Shown piece by piece: positions 53,899 through 62,451 of a stretch of DNA of 64,000 nucleotides. Positions within the stretch are counted from its first letter, which is position 1. Each line of letters begins with the position of its first letter. The position numbers were made by a program, and so were the translations under genes. Origin of the DNA: Bradyrhizobium sp. CIAT3101 (lineage in GTDB: Bacteria > Pseudomonadota > Alphaproteobacteria > Rhizobiales > Xanthobacteraceae); the NCBI RefSeq assembly GCF_029714945.1, contig NZ_CP121634.1:2253001-2317000 (forward strand), read 5' to 3'. The notes under the pieces were generated by a model. The model was not told the origin of the DNA and made no database searches. It worked only from the letters and a program-made list of their open reading frames with translations.

Positions 53899-54711
53899 CT
53901 AGGCGACCCCGTTCCGCTTCAAGATCATCTCCATCGCCTCTGCAAAACCGTCCTGCTCGTTGGTCGCGGTGACGTTGGTGGCCTGCTCCTTGACGCTGTC
54001 GGTGGCGTTGCCCATGGCGATCGAGGTGCCGCTGACGCGGAACATCGCGAGGTCGTTCTGCATGTCGCCGATGGTGGCGACGGCGTCGAGGGGAATGCCG
54101 AGGCGCTTGGCCATGGCCTGTACGAACGTCCCCTTGTCGAAGCCGGGCGGGGTGATGTCGAGATAATAGGTCTGCGAGCGCACGGCGGTGGCTTCGCTGC
54201 CGAGCGCCTGCTGCATCGCCTTCTCGCAGGCCTCGAGGCCGGCGGCATCGGCGCTGGCGCCGACGATCTTGCAGGCGCTGGCGAGGTATGGCGAAAAATC
54301 CGTCACGATGGTCGGCTCGGACCGGATCGTGTGCTGCTCATGCGCGACGTATTTGCCGCCTGGGTTGTCGATCAGCCATTTGTCGTAGGTGAACAGCCAG
54401 ATGTCGGCGCCGAATTCGCGCAGGATCTGTAAGCTGCGTGCGGCCGCGTCTTTCGGGATCAGATGCTGCTCGACCGGATTCATCTCGGGATCGACGATCG
54501 AGGAGCCGTTGAACGGGCCGACCGGCAGCCACAATGCCAGCGGCTCGATCAGAAAGCGCATGCCGATCGCAGGGCGGCTCGAGGTGATGGTGAAGCCGAT
54601 GCCGGCCTGGTGCAACTTCTGCACCGCGGACCGCGCGCGCTCCGTCAGCGTCTTGTCCTTGGTCAGCAGCGTGCCGTCGACGTCGGAAACGACCAGTGAG
54701 ATTTTCGTCAT
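53899..54711 (-). CDS. HAD-superfamily (Cof-type) sugar-phosphatase-like hydrolase
   Basis: 270 residues. HAD class IIB: motif I VVSDVDGTLL (nucleophile Asp and +2 Asp present), motif II TSSRP, motif III lysine in FDKGTFVQAM, motif IV TIGDMQNDLAMF. Such enzymes dephosphorylate sugar phosphates or other small phosphates. It ends the pentose-phosphate operon, 28 bases after gntK, so a sugar-phosphate substrate is likely. Confidence 0.88.
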   Translation of the reverse strand: MTKISLVVSDVDGTLLTKDKTLTERARSAVQKLHQAGIGFTITSSRPAIGMRFLIEPLALWLPVGPFNGSSIVDPEMNPVEQHLIPKDAAARSLQILREFGADIWLFTYDKWLIDNPGGKYVAHEQHTIRSEPTIVTDFSPYLASACKIVGASADAAGLEACEKAMQQALGSEATAVRSQTYYLDITPPGFDKGTFVQAMAKRLGIPLDAVATIGDMQNDLAMFRVSGTSIAMGNATDSVKEQATNVTATNEQDGFAEAMEMILKRNGVA

Positions 54712-54739
54712 GGCAGTACCTTGATGACAGTCGCTTGGG

Positions 54740-55279
54740 TTACACGGCCTTGCTCTTGCCGCCGTCGAATTTCAGCTGCCGTATGATGCCGTCCACGATC
54801 GCCTCGACCGATTCGTCGATCGACGCCGTGATAACGTGCTCGCTCGCCTCCGGCGGCTCCAGCGTGTTGAACTGGCTGGTGAGCAGTCCGGGCGGCATGA
54901 AATGGCCCTTGCGGTGCGCGAGCCGGTCGGCGATCAGCTCCTGCGTGCCCTTGAGGAACACGAAGCGCACGTCGTCGCGTCCGCGCAGCAGCACATCGCG
55001 ATAGGTGTGCTTGAGCGCCGAACAGGCGATGATCACGTGCTCGCCCTTGTTGCAGACCCGCGCGATCTCGTCGGCGATGGCGTTGAGCCAGGGCCAGCGG
55101 TCCTCGTCGGTGAGCGGGTGACCGGCCCGCATCTTCTCGACATTGCTGGCGGGGTGAAAGCTGTCGCCGTCCTCGAACCGCCAGCCGAGCCGCTTGCCGA
55201 GCAATTCCGCCACCGTGCTCTTGCCCGAGCCCGACACGCCCATCACGATCAACGCACAAGGTGCTTTAACGCCCGCCAC
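54740..55279 (-). CDS. gntK: gluconokinase
   Basis: 179 residues, P-loop kinase: IVMGVSGSGKSTVAELLG, then EDGDSFHPASNVEKM, DRWPWLNAIA and ACSALKHTYRDVLL, all typical of GntK/IdnK. It phosphorylates gluconate to 6-phosphogluconate, feeding the pathway encoded beside it. The GTG start has GGAGGG five bases ahead and overlaps the pgl stop by 14 bases; the frame remains open upstream but is inside pgl. Confidence 0.94.
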   Translation of the reverse strand: MAGVKAPCALIVMGVSGSGKSTVAELLGKRLGWRFEDGDSFHPASNVEKMRAGHPLTDEDRWPWLNAIADEIARVCNKGEHVIIACSALKHTYRDVLLRGRDDVRFVFLKGTQELIADRLAHRKGHFMPPGLLTSQFNTLEPPEASEHVITASIDESVEAIVDGIIRQLKFDGGKSKAV

Positions 55280-56015
55280 GAATTCCCTCCGGAAGCGCGG
55301 CCCGGTCGACCATCCAGACGGTCTCACCATTCGAGCGCGCGCGTACAGCCGGCAGAGTCTCGCCATTGAGGAGGCGCGTCAAGATCGGCTGCTTGTCATG
55401 CCCGGCTATCTCGAACAGCATCTCGCGGCAGGACGCAAGCGCCGGCAGCGTCAGCGAGACCCGCGGCACGAAGGGCGCGACATTGGCCTTGGGCACACCG
55501 ACGACCCAGCGCCCGGTCTCCTCGATCTCGGGATAGCCGGGAAACAGCGATGCGGTATGTCCGTCGGGGCCGGCGCCCATCAGGACGAGATCGAACAGCG
55601 GTCGTGCCGGATCGAGGCTTCCGGAGCCGTAGAAGGCCTGGAGCTCGTGCGCATAGGCTTGCGCACTGTCATCGGGATTTTCGGCCGTGGTCGGGATCGG
55701 ATGGATATGGCCTGACGGCGCATTGCGATCGAGGAAGGTCGCGCGCGCGACGGCCATGTTGTTGAGGGGATCGCTCTCGGGGACGAAACGCTCGTCGCCA
55801 ATGAACCAGTGCACGCGATCCCAGGGGATCTTGCCGCGCCAGGCGTCGCTGCCGAGCAGCTGATACAGCTTCTTCGGGCTCGAGCCGCCGGTGAGGCAAA
55901 TCGCGATCCGGCCGGAATTGGCCGCGATCCGCGCCATCACCCGTTCGGCTGCCCCCTGCGCCAGCGCCTCGGGATCGGCGACGACGATCAGCTTCGGCTC
56001 CCCGGCCGCCGCCAT
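55266..56015 (-). CDS. pgl: 6-phosphogluconolactonase
   Basis: 249 residues, DevB/SOL type: CLTGGSSPKKLYQLL, VHWFIGDERFVPESDPLNNM, FDLVLMGAGPDGHTASLFPG and RVSLTLPAL. It hydrolyses 6-phosphogluconolactone from Zwf. The ATG shares one base with the zwf stop (TGATG) and gntK overlaps its end, so zwf-pgl-gntK are translationally coupled. Confidence 0.96.
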   Translation of the reverse strand: MAAAGEPKLIVVADPEALAQGAAERVMARIAANSGRIAICLTGGSSPKKLYQLLGSDAWRGKIPWDRVHWFIGDERFVPESDPLNNMAVARATFLDRNAPSGHIHPIPTTAENPDDSAQAYAHELQAFYGSGSLDPARPLFDLVLMGAGPDGHTASLFPGYPEIEETGRWVVGVPKANVAPFVPRVSLTLPALASCREMLFEIAGHDKQPILTRLLNGETLPAVRARSNGETVWMVDRAALPEGIRGGR

Positions 56016-57526
56016 CACGAAAACTTCCGCCAGCTGCGGCCGTCGCGCTTGAGCAATTCGTCGGCGCAAGCCGGGCCGTCGCTGCCGGCCTCATAGGTTT
56101 CGATGCCGTTGGTACCTTCGGTCTTCCAGGCGTCGAGGAACGGTTGCACCGCCGCCCAGCCGGCCTCGATGCCGTCGGCGCGCTGGAACAGGATGTTGTC
56201 GCCGATCATGCAGTCGTAGATCAGCGTCTCGTAGCCGGTGGAGGGATCGGCGCGGAAATAGTCGCCGTATTTGAACTTCATCTCGACGCCGTCGATGGTG
56301 ATGCTCGGCCCCGGGATTTTTGCGTTGAACTGAAGTTCGATGGTCTCCGTCGGCGCGATGCCGATGGTGAGGAAGTTCTGCGAGAGCCGGTCGACCGTCG
56401 TGCCCGAGAACATCGACAGCGGCGCCTGCTTGAACTTGATCGCCACTTCCGTGCGCTTGTGGCCCAGCGCTTTGCCGGTGCGCAAATAGAAGGGAACGCC
56501 GGCCCAGCGCCAATTGTCGATCATCAGCTTCAGCGCGACAAAGGTCTCGGTGGCGCTGCCGGGCTTGACGTCCTCGGTCTTGCGATAGTCAGGGATCTCA
56601 TCGTCCCCGATCCGGCCCGCGAGATATTGCGCGCGCACCGAGTTCCTCAGCGCTTCCTCCTGGTCCGGCTGCTGGATCGAGGTCAGCACCTCGGCCTTCT
56701 CTGAGCGCACGGAATGCGCATCGAAGCGCGCCGGCGGCTCCATCGCGACGAGCGACATCAGCTGGAACAGATGGTTCGGCACCATGTCGCGCAACGCGCC
56801 GGTGGCGTCGTAGAAGCCGCCGCGATGGCCGACGCCGAGCTTCTCCTCGACGGTAATCTGGATGTGGTCGATATGGTTGCGATTCCAGATCGGCTCGAAC
56901 ATGCCGTTGGCGAACCGCAGCACCAGGATGTTCTGCACCGTCTCCTTGCCGAGATAATGATCGATCCGGTAGATCTGGTGCTCGTCCATGATCTTCAGGA
57001 GCTCGCCATTCAGCGCCTTGGCCGATGCGAGGTCGGTGCCGAACGGCTTCTCGATCACGAGGCGACGCCAGGCGCCGTTCTCCTTCATCATGCCGGTGCG
57101 GCCGAGCTCGCGCGCGGTCGGTGCGAACGCAGCCGGCGGGGTCGCCAGATAGAACAGGCGATTGCCGCCGGTGTCCTGCGCGCATTCCAGCGAATCCAGA
57201 TGCTCGCGCAAACGATCGAACGAGGCCGGGTCCCTCGCATCGGCTTCGACGAAGGTCACGCATTCCAGCAGCTTCCGGGCGATGTCGTCGTCCACGGGCC
57301 GTGTCGCGAATTGCTTCAGCCCCTTCAGCAGACTGTCGCGCAGTTCGTCATCCGACTGGCCCTTGCGGGCCACGCCGACGACGCAGAACTTCTCCGGCAA
57401 CAAATGCTCGGCGGCGAGATTGTAGAGCGATGGCATCACCAGGCGATGGGTGAGGTCGCCGGTGACACCGAAGATGACGAAGGCGCAATTTTCCGGCTTG
57501 CGCTTGGCTTGCGGGTCTTTTGTCAC
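56015..57526 (-). CDS. zwf: glucose-6-phosphate 1-dehydrogenase
   Basis: 503 residues, full length. NAD(P)-binding start FVIFGVTGDLTHRLVMPSLY (GxxGDL-type), active-site RIDHYLGKETVQNILVLRFAN and VEEKLGVGHRGGFYDATGALRDM. It makes NADPH and 6-phosphogluconolactone from glucose-6-phosphate. GTG start 30 bases after the gnd stop. Confidence 0.97.
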   Translation of the reverse strand: MTKDPQAKRKPENCAFVIFGVTGDLTHRLVMPSLYNLAAEHLLPEKFCVVGVARKGQSDDELRDSLLKGLKQFATRPVDDDIARKLLECVTFVEADARDPASFDRLREHLDSLECAQDTGGNRLFYLATPPAAFAPTARELGRTGMMKENGAWRRLVIEKPFGTDLASAKALNGELLKIMDEHQIYRIDHYLGKETVQNILVLRFANGMFEPIWNRNHIDHIQITVEEKLGVGHRGGFYDATGALRDMVPNHLFQLMSLVAMEPPARFDAHSVRSEKAEVLTSIQQPDQEEALRNSVRAQYLAGRIGDDEIPDYRKTEDVKPGSATETFVALKLMIDNWRWAGVPFYLRTGKALGHKRTEVAIKFKQAPLSMFSGTTVDRLSQNFLTIGIAPTETIELQFNAKIPGPSITIDGVEMKFKYGDYFRADPSTGYETLIYDCMIGDNILFQRADGIEAGWAAVQPFLDAWKTEGTNGIETYEAGSDGPACADELLKRDGRSWRKFS

Positions 57527-57556
57527 GAACTGTCGGCCTTCGCTTGCTTGTGGCTC

Positions 57557-58555
57557 TTACTTCGATTTCGAAGCGTCCGGCTGCTTCGGCTCCTTGTGGC
57601 CGCCGAAACCTGCGCGCATCGCGGAGAGAATTTTTTCGGCGAAGGTGTGTTCCTTGCGGGAACGGAAACGTGTGTAGAGCGCTGCAGTCAAGACTTCGGC
57701 CGGCACGGCCTCGTCGATCGCCGCATTCACGGTCCAGCGTCCCTCGCCGGAATCCTCGACGAAGCCGGAATATTCCGCGAGTTGCGGGCTGTCGGCGAGC
57801 GCGGTCGAGGTGAGATCGAGCAGCCAGGACGGGATCACGCTGCCGCGGCGCCAGACTTCGGCAATGTCGGCGAGGTCGAAATCGTAACGATGATCCGCGG
57901 GCAGGGCGTCGATATTGGCGTTCTTGAGAATGTCGAAGCCTTCGGCATAGGCCTGCATCAGGCCGTACTCGATGCCGTTGTGGATCATCTTGACGAAATG
58001 GCCCGCGCCGACCGGACCGGCATGGATGTAACCCTGCTCGATGCGGGGATCGCGTCCGTCACGTCCCTCGGTGCGCGGAATGTCGCCGGCGCCGGGCGCG
58101 AGTGCCGCGAAGATCGGGTCGAGCCGGTCGACCACCGGCTTCTCGCCGCCGATCATCATGCAATAGCCGCGGTCGAGGCCCCAGACGCCGCCGGAGGTGC
58201 CGACGTCGACATAGTGGATGCCGCGCGCCTTCAGCGCCTTGCCGCGGCGGACGTCGTCCTGCCAGAAGGTGTTGCCGCCGTCGATGATGACGTCGCCTTC
58301 CTGCATCACGCCCGCGATCGTCTCGATTGTTTGCTCGGTGATGCGGCCCGCAGGCAGCATCACCCAGGCCGTGCGCGGCCGCTCCAGTTTCGAGATGAAC
58401 TCTTCCAGCGTCGCCGAGCCGACTGCGCCGTCGGCTGCGAGGCCGGCGACGGCCTTGGCGTCCTTGTCATAGACCACGGTCGAGTGGCCGTGGCGCATCA
58501 GCCGGCGAACGATGTTGCCGCCCATCCGGCCGAGGCCGATCATGCCGAGTTGCAT
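57557..58555 (-). CDS. gnd: 6-phosphogluconate dehydrogenase, decarboxylating (short form)
   Basis: 332 residues, the short tetrameric class of 6PGDH. Rossmann start [43 protein letters not shown], and the catalytic lysine in [22 protein letters not shown]. It makes ribulose-5-phosphate and NAD(P)H. It lies 13 bases after tal-pgi. The 332-residue length separates it from the ~470-residue dimeric form. Confidence 0.95.
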   Translation of the reverse strand: MQLGMIGLGRMGGNIVRRLMRHGHSTVVYDKDAKAVAGLAADGAVGSATLEEFISKLERPRTAWVMLPAGRITEQTIETIAGVMQEGDVIIDGGNTFWQDDVRRGKALKARGIHYVDVGTSGGVWGLDRGYCMMIGGEKPVVDRLDPIFAALAPGAGDIPRTEGRDGRDPRIEQGYIHAGPVGAGHFVKMIHNGIEYGLMQAYAEGFDILKNANIDALPADHRYDFDLADIAEVWRRGSVIPSWLLDLTSTALADSPQLAEYSGFVEDSGEGRWTVNAAIDEAVPAEVLTAALYTRFRSRKEHTFAEKILSAMRAGFGGHKEPKQPDASKSK

Positions 58556-58568
58556 CGAGATATTCCCC

Positions 58569-61418
58569 TTAATTCAGCGCGTCGTTAAGCGCCGCGTTGA
58601 GCGTCGCGAGACCTTTCTTGAGCGGACCCTTCAGGTGCACCCGAAGCGCGCGCCGGCCGCGCTCGGTGAGCACGTCGAAATCGCCGCGTGCCTGCGCCGC
58701 CTTGATCACGCCGAAGCTCGCTTTCTGGCCCGGCACGGCCAGGTCCTTGGCGTCATCGGCGGTGATCTGCAGGAACACGCCGCTATCGGGCCCGCCCTTG
58801 TAGGCCTGGCCCGTGGAGTGCAGGAAGCGCGGGCCGAATTCGGCGGCGGTCGCCAGATGCCGCTTCTCGAGCACGGCCGTCCGCATCTCCTGCAGCGCCT
58901 CGATGGTGGCCTTGTCGCGCGCGATGTAGCCGAGCAGGGCAAAATAATCACCGCGCCGCGAGCGCGTGATGTGCGCCTTGAGCCAGGAGGTAAGGTCGCC
59001 ATTGGCTCCCATGGTGCGCAACGCGGCGGCGTTGGTGTCGTCGGTGTAGAGGTCGAACTCCGCGGTGCTCACCACGGGCTCTTCGGCCGGCAGCGCGCCG
59101 GTCTTCTCGTACGCCGACGTCAGCTCGCGGGTCTTGATCTTCGCCGCTTCGACGTCGGGCTGGTCGAACGGGTTGATCCCGAGGATCGAGCCTGCCACGG
59201 CGGTCGCCATCTCGAAGCGGAAGAACTCCTGACCCAGATGGTCGATCGACTTCATGACGATGCGGACGACGGGATGGCCCGCCGCTTCGATGCCGGCCAG
59301 CGCCGAATCGTGTGCGGCGTCCGTCTCGCCCTCGGTGCGGATGTCGATGAAGAAGCGGTCGTTGCCGTAAGCCGCGGATTCGACCAGCGGTTCGCCGGCA
59401 ATCGGGATCAGGCCCTTGCCCTCCTTGCCGGTCGATTCCGCGATGAGCTGCTCGGCCCAGGCGCCGAAATCGGCGATCTTCTTCGACGCGAGGATCGTCA
59501 CCTTGTCGCGGCCTTCGAGGCCGGCGAGGCCCATGGCGAGGCCGAGCTGCACGCCCGGGTTTTCGCTTGGCGGCACGTCCGGTCCGCAGGAGCGCGCCAT
59601 CGCAAGCGCATGCTTGATGAAGGTTTTGACGTCGATGCCGGCGGTGGCCGCCGGCACCAGGCCGAACGGCGACAGCACCGAATAGCGACCGCCGATCGAC
59701 GGCTCGCCATGGAAGATTCGGGCGTAGTTGAGCGTCTTCGCCGCCTTTTCCAGCGAGGAGCCGGGATCGGTCACCGCGATGAAGCGGAAGCCGGTCTTGG
59801 CCTTCGGGCCGAGCGCCTGCGCCACGCGCTCATGGAAATAGTCCTTCATCGCGTTCGGCTCGGTGGTGCCGCCGGATTTGCTGGAGACGATGAACACGGT
59901 GTTGGCGATGTCGATCTTGGCCTCCATCGCCCGCACCTGCGCCGGATCGGTGGAATCCAGCACGTGCAGCTTCGGGAAGCCCGCCTTCCTCGCAAAGGTC
60001 TCGGCCAGCACTTCCGGCCCCAAGCTCGATCCGCCCATGCCGAGCACGACGGCGTCGGAGAATTTCTGGCCCTTCACGCGGTTGGCATAGTCCTCGTAGT
60101 CGGCAACGTCGGCTTTCGCCGCGCTGTCGAGCCAGCCGAGCCATTTGTCCTCGTCCGTCCCGGTCCAGACCGATTTGTCGCGCTGCCACAGCCTGCGGAT
60201 CTTGGCCGATGCGCGCCATTCCTCGGTGCTCTTGGCAACGGCCTTGCCGAGGCCGTCACCCAGCGAGAGCTGCTGGCGGTCGATCGCCGGCCCGAGCACG
60301 GTGGCGCGCTTGTGGGCGACGGCGCCGTAGAGCTTGTCGGCGGCGTCTGCAAACTGCTTGACGCCGTCCTTGACCAGCTCCTCGGTGATGGCGTCGAGCG
60401 AGACGCCGGAGCGCTCCAGCTCTTCCAGCACATGGCGGGCGTCGTCGACGTTCTCTTCTAGGCTGTCACGCGGCTTGCCGTGGTCGCGGAATGCATCGAG
60501 CGTCGCGGGCGGCACGGTGTTGATGGTGTCCGGGCCGATCAGCTCCTCGACATAGAGGACGTCGCTGTAGTCCTTGTTCTTGGTGCCGGTCGAGGCCCAC
60601 AGCATGCGCTGCGGCTTGGCGCCCTTGGCGGCGAGCTTCTCCCAGCGGGGGCCCGAGAACAGCCGCTTGTAATCCTGGTAGGCGACCTTGGCGTTGGCGA
60701 TCGCGACCTTGCCCTTCAGCGCGGCGAGGCGCTCCTTTTCGGACGGGTCGTTGGCCCGCGCGATCTTCTCGTCGAGCTGCTTGTCGACCACGCTGTCGAT
60801 GCGGCTGACGAAGAAGCTCGCCACGCTCGCGACATGCGAGGGGTCGCCGCCGCCGGCGACGTATTTCTCGAGGCCGGCGAGGTAGGCCTCGGCGACCTGG
60901 AGATAGACCGCCTTCGAGAACAACAGGGTGATGTTGATGCTGATGCCGTCGCCGATCAGTGTTTCGATCGCCGGCAGGCCTTCCGGCGTCGCCGGCACCT
61001 TCACCATCAGGTTCTTGCGATTGACGTCCTTCCACAGCCGTCGCGCTTCGGCGACCGTGCCTGACGTGTCCATCGCCAGATAGGGCGAGACCTCGAGGCT
61101 GACATAGCCGTCATGGCCTTTGAGGCGGTCATAGACCGGGCGCAGCACGTCGGCGGCGTTCTGGATGTCCTCGACCGCGACCGCCTCGAACAAATCGGCC
61201 ACGGTCCGGTCGCCGCGCTTCAGCGCCTTGCCGATCGGGGCGTCATATTCGTCCGAGCTGCCGATCGCCTTTTCGAAGATCGACGGATTGGAGGTCACGC
61301 CCTTGACGCCGTCGGTGTCGATCAGCCGCTTCAGGTCGCCCTTGGCGATGAAGCCACGGGCGAGGAAGTCCAGCCAGACGGCTTGTCCGTGCTTTTCCAG
61401 TTCTTTGACGGGATTCAT
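58569..61418 (-). CDS. bifunctional transaldolase/glucose-6-phosphate isomerase
   Basis: 949 residues, two enzymes in one chain. Residues about 1-360 are transaldolase: [54 protein letters not shown] (Schiff-base Lys region), [20 protein letters not shown]. Residues about 400-930 are phosphoglucose isomerase-like: [35 protein letters not shown] and [15 protein letters not shown]. It would recycle pentose-phosphate products to glucose-6-phosphate for Zwf. The fusion is known in some Actinobacteria and Rhizobiales. The ATG starts the conserved [11 protein letters not shown]; an upstream extension looks non-coding. First gene of the operon. Confidence 0.95.
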   Translation of the reverse strand: MNPVKELEKHGQAVWLDFLARGFIAKGDLKRLIDTDGVKGVTSNPSIFEKAIGSSDEYDAPIGKALKRGDRTVADLFEAVAVEDIQNAADVLRPVYDRLKGHDGYVSLEVSPYLAMDTSGTVAEARRLWKDVNRKNLMVKVPATPEGLPAIETLIGDGISINITLLFSKAVYLQVAEAYLAGLEKYVAGGGDPSHVASVASFFVSRIDSVVDKQLDEKIARANDPSEKERLAALKGKVAIANAKVAYQDYKRLFSGPRWEKLAAKGAKPQRMLWASTGTKNKDYSDVLYVEELIGPDTINTVPPATLDAFRDHGKPRDSLEENVDDARHVLEELERSGVSLDAITEELVKDGVKQFADAADKLYGAVAHKRATVLGPAIDRQQLSLGDGLGKAVAKSTEEWRASAKIRRLWQRDKSVWTGTDEDKWLGWLDSAAKADVADYEDYANRVKGQKFSDAVVLGMGGSSLGPEVLAETFARKAGFPKLHVLDSTDPAQVRAMEAKIDIANTVFIVSSKSGGTTEPNAMKDYFHERVAQALGPKAKTGFRFIAVTDPGSSLEKAAKTLNYARIFHGEPSIGGRYSVLSPFGLVPAATAGIDVKTFIKHALAMARSCGPDVPPSENPGVQLGLAMGLAGLEGRDKVTILASKKIADFGAWAEQLIAESTGKEGKGLIPIAGEPLVESAAYGNDRFFIDIRTEGETDAAHDSALAGIEAAGHPVVRIVMKSIDHLGQEFFRFEMATAVAGSILGINPFDQPDVEAAKIKTRELTSAYEKTGALPAEEPVVSTAEFDLYTDDTNAAALRTMGANGDLTSWLKAHITRSRRGDYFALLGYIARDKATIEALQEMRTAVLEKRHLATAAEFGPRFLHSTGQAYKGGPDSGVFLQITADDAKDLAVPGQKASFGVIKAAQARGDFDVLTERGRRALRVHLKGPLKKGLATLNAALNDALN

Positions 61419-62076
61419 GATGCTTTTTATCTCCAAGCCTGCGGGCGGAGGGGGTTTCCGCGCCGGTCCTGACGCGCTATCCTTTAGCCCACATGCTCCC
61501 GGGAGGGAACCAATCAAGGGTATTGGCGTCATTCTCTCAGTCTAACTCCGTCGCGATCATGGCGATCCAGGCGGGAGTCGTGCTTTTGCGTAATAAAAAT
61601 TTGGCCGGGATGGTTCGGCCCAGACTTTTGTTGCGTCCAAGCCTTGTTGCGGTGAGCCTTGTTGCGTGAGGACATCTGTCGCGTCGCGGAGTGTCGTCGG
61701 CGGTTATCGATCCGTCCGATCGTCATGGGCCGGTCGCTATTGGCTTCATCGCGAATGGCCATGCTGGGGGAAAGCATGCACGCATGTCCTGACGGTGTTG
61801 CCGTCGCCAATCACCGGCCATCGATCGCGTCGGCCGTCTGCATCGGCGCATTCCATGATCTCGACATCGATCGATCCGTCACGCGGCTCCTGGTTGCGGC
61901 GGGCGTTGCGATAGCGCGGCCTCGTCCAAGCTTTGCGTTCGAGTCAGGCGCGGCAGCTCGTCTGCATCCGAGCCGCCACGCAGAACGACGTTATCCCTTC
62001 GGAGGGTTTGGCGACCGATTTTGATACAACGCTGCGCGCTTGCCGCGACATTCATGCTGCATGCAGTCCACGCATC

Positions 62077-62109
62077 GCATTGCAGCAGGGGAAGCATTGC
62101 AGCAGGGAA
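62077..62109. repeat. 17-base tandem duplication
   Basis: Two adjacent copies of GCATTGCAGCAGGGGAA / GCATTGCAGCAGGGAA, differing by one G. It is non-coding as far as can be seen, 340 bases upstream of prkA. Confidence 0.7.
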
Positions 62110-62391
62110 GATGAACGCGGCGCGCAAAGCATCGCCCTGCGAGCGTCATAAGTTCGCCGCTCGCAGATCGTCATGTTGCAGTGCCGGAGGGGACTCAGCC
62201 CCGGTATTGCCCGGATGTGGCGAGCGAGTGACATTTTTTGGAAAAGAGCGAAGATAGATAGAGATTCGCACAAATTACAGGCAAGTGCCTGTTCGTAATT
62301 CAGCGAGTGCCTACCTTGTACATTGCGTCGTGTCGGCACCCGGGTGTCCAATGAACGTCATGTGCTCACGCTGATTCGAAAAGCGGCCTGA

Positions 62392-62417
62392 GGAACGGTC
62401 CAGTAACTGCTTTCGTT
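62392..62417 (+). promoter_or_regulatory. EcfG-type general-stress promoter of prkA
   Basis: GGAAC (62392-62396), 17 bases, CGTT (62414-62417): an exact match to the EcfG consensus GGAAC-N16/17-CGTT known from Bradyrhizobium and relatives. The ATG of prkA is 34 bases after the -10, giving a leader of about 28 bases with GGAGAGGG as ribosome site. PrkA is a stationary-phase/stress protein elsewhere, which agrees. Confidence 0.75.
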
Positions 62418-62451
62418 TCAGCTTGTAGCGGAACTCACGCGGAGAGGGATC

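Larger units (their letters stand above)
61419..62451. other. 1-kb intergenic region between tal-pgi and prkA
   Basis: No supportable gene: short frames on both strands lack ribosome sites and protein-like composition. It holds three TTGTTGCG repeats (61628, 61644, 61659), a 17-base tandem duplication starting GCATTGCAGCAGG (62077-62109), an interrupted palindrome AATTAC...GTAATT (62273-62300) and an EcfG-type promoter (62392-62417). It could hide a small RNA or a decayed gene, but nothing seen requires it. Confidence 0.5.

Noticed and set aside
61529..62024. Short open frames in the tal-pgi/prkA gap
   Set aside because: No ribosome sites, Arg/His-rich composition typical of chance frames, overlapping one another on both strands.
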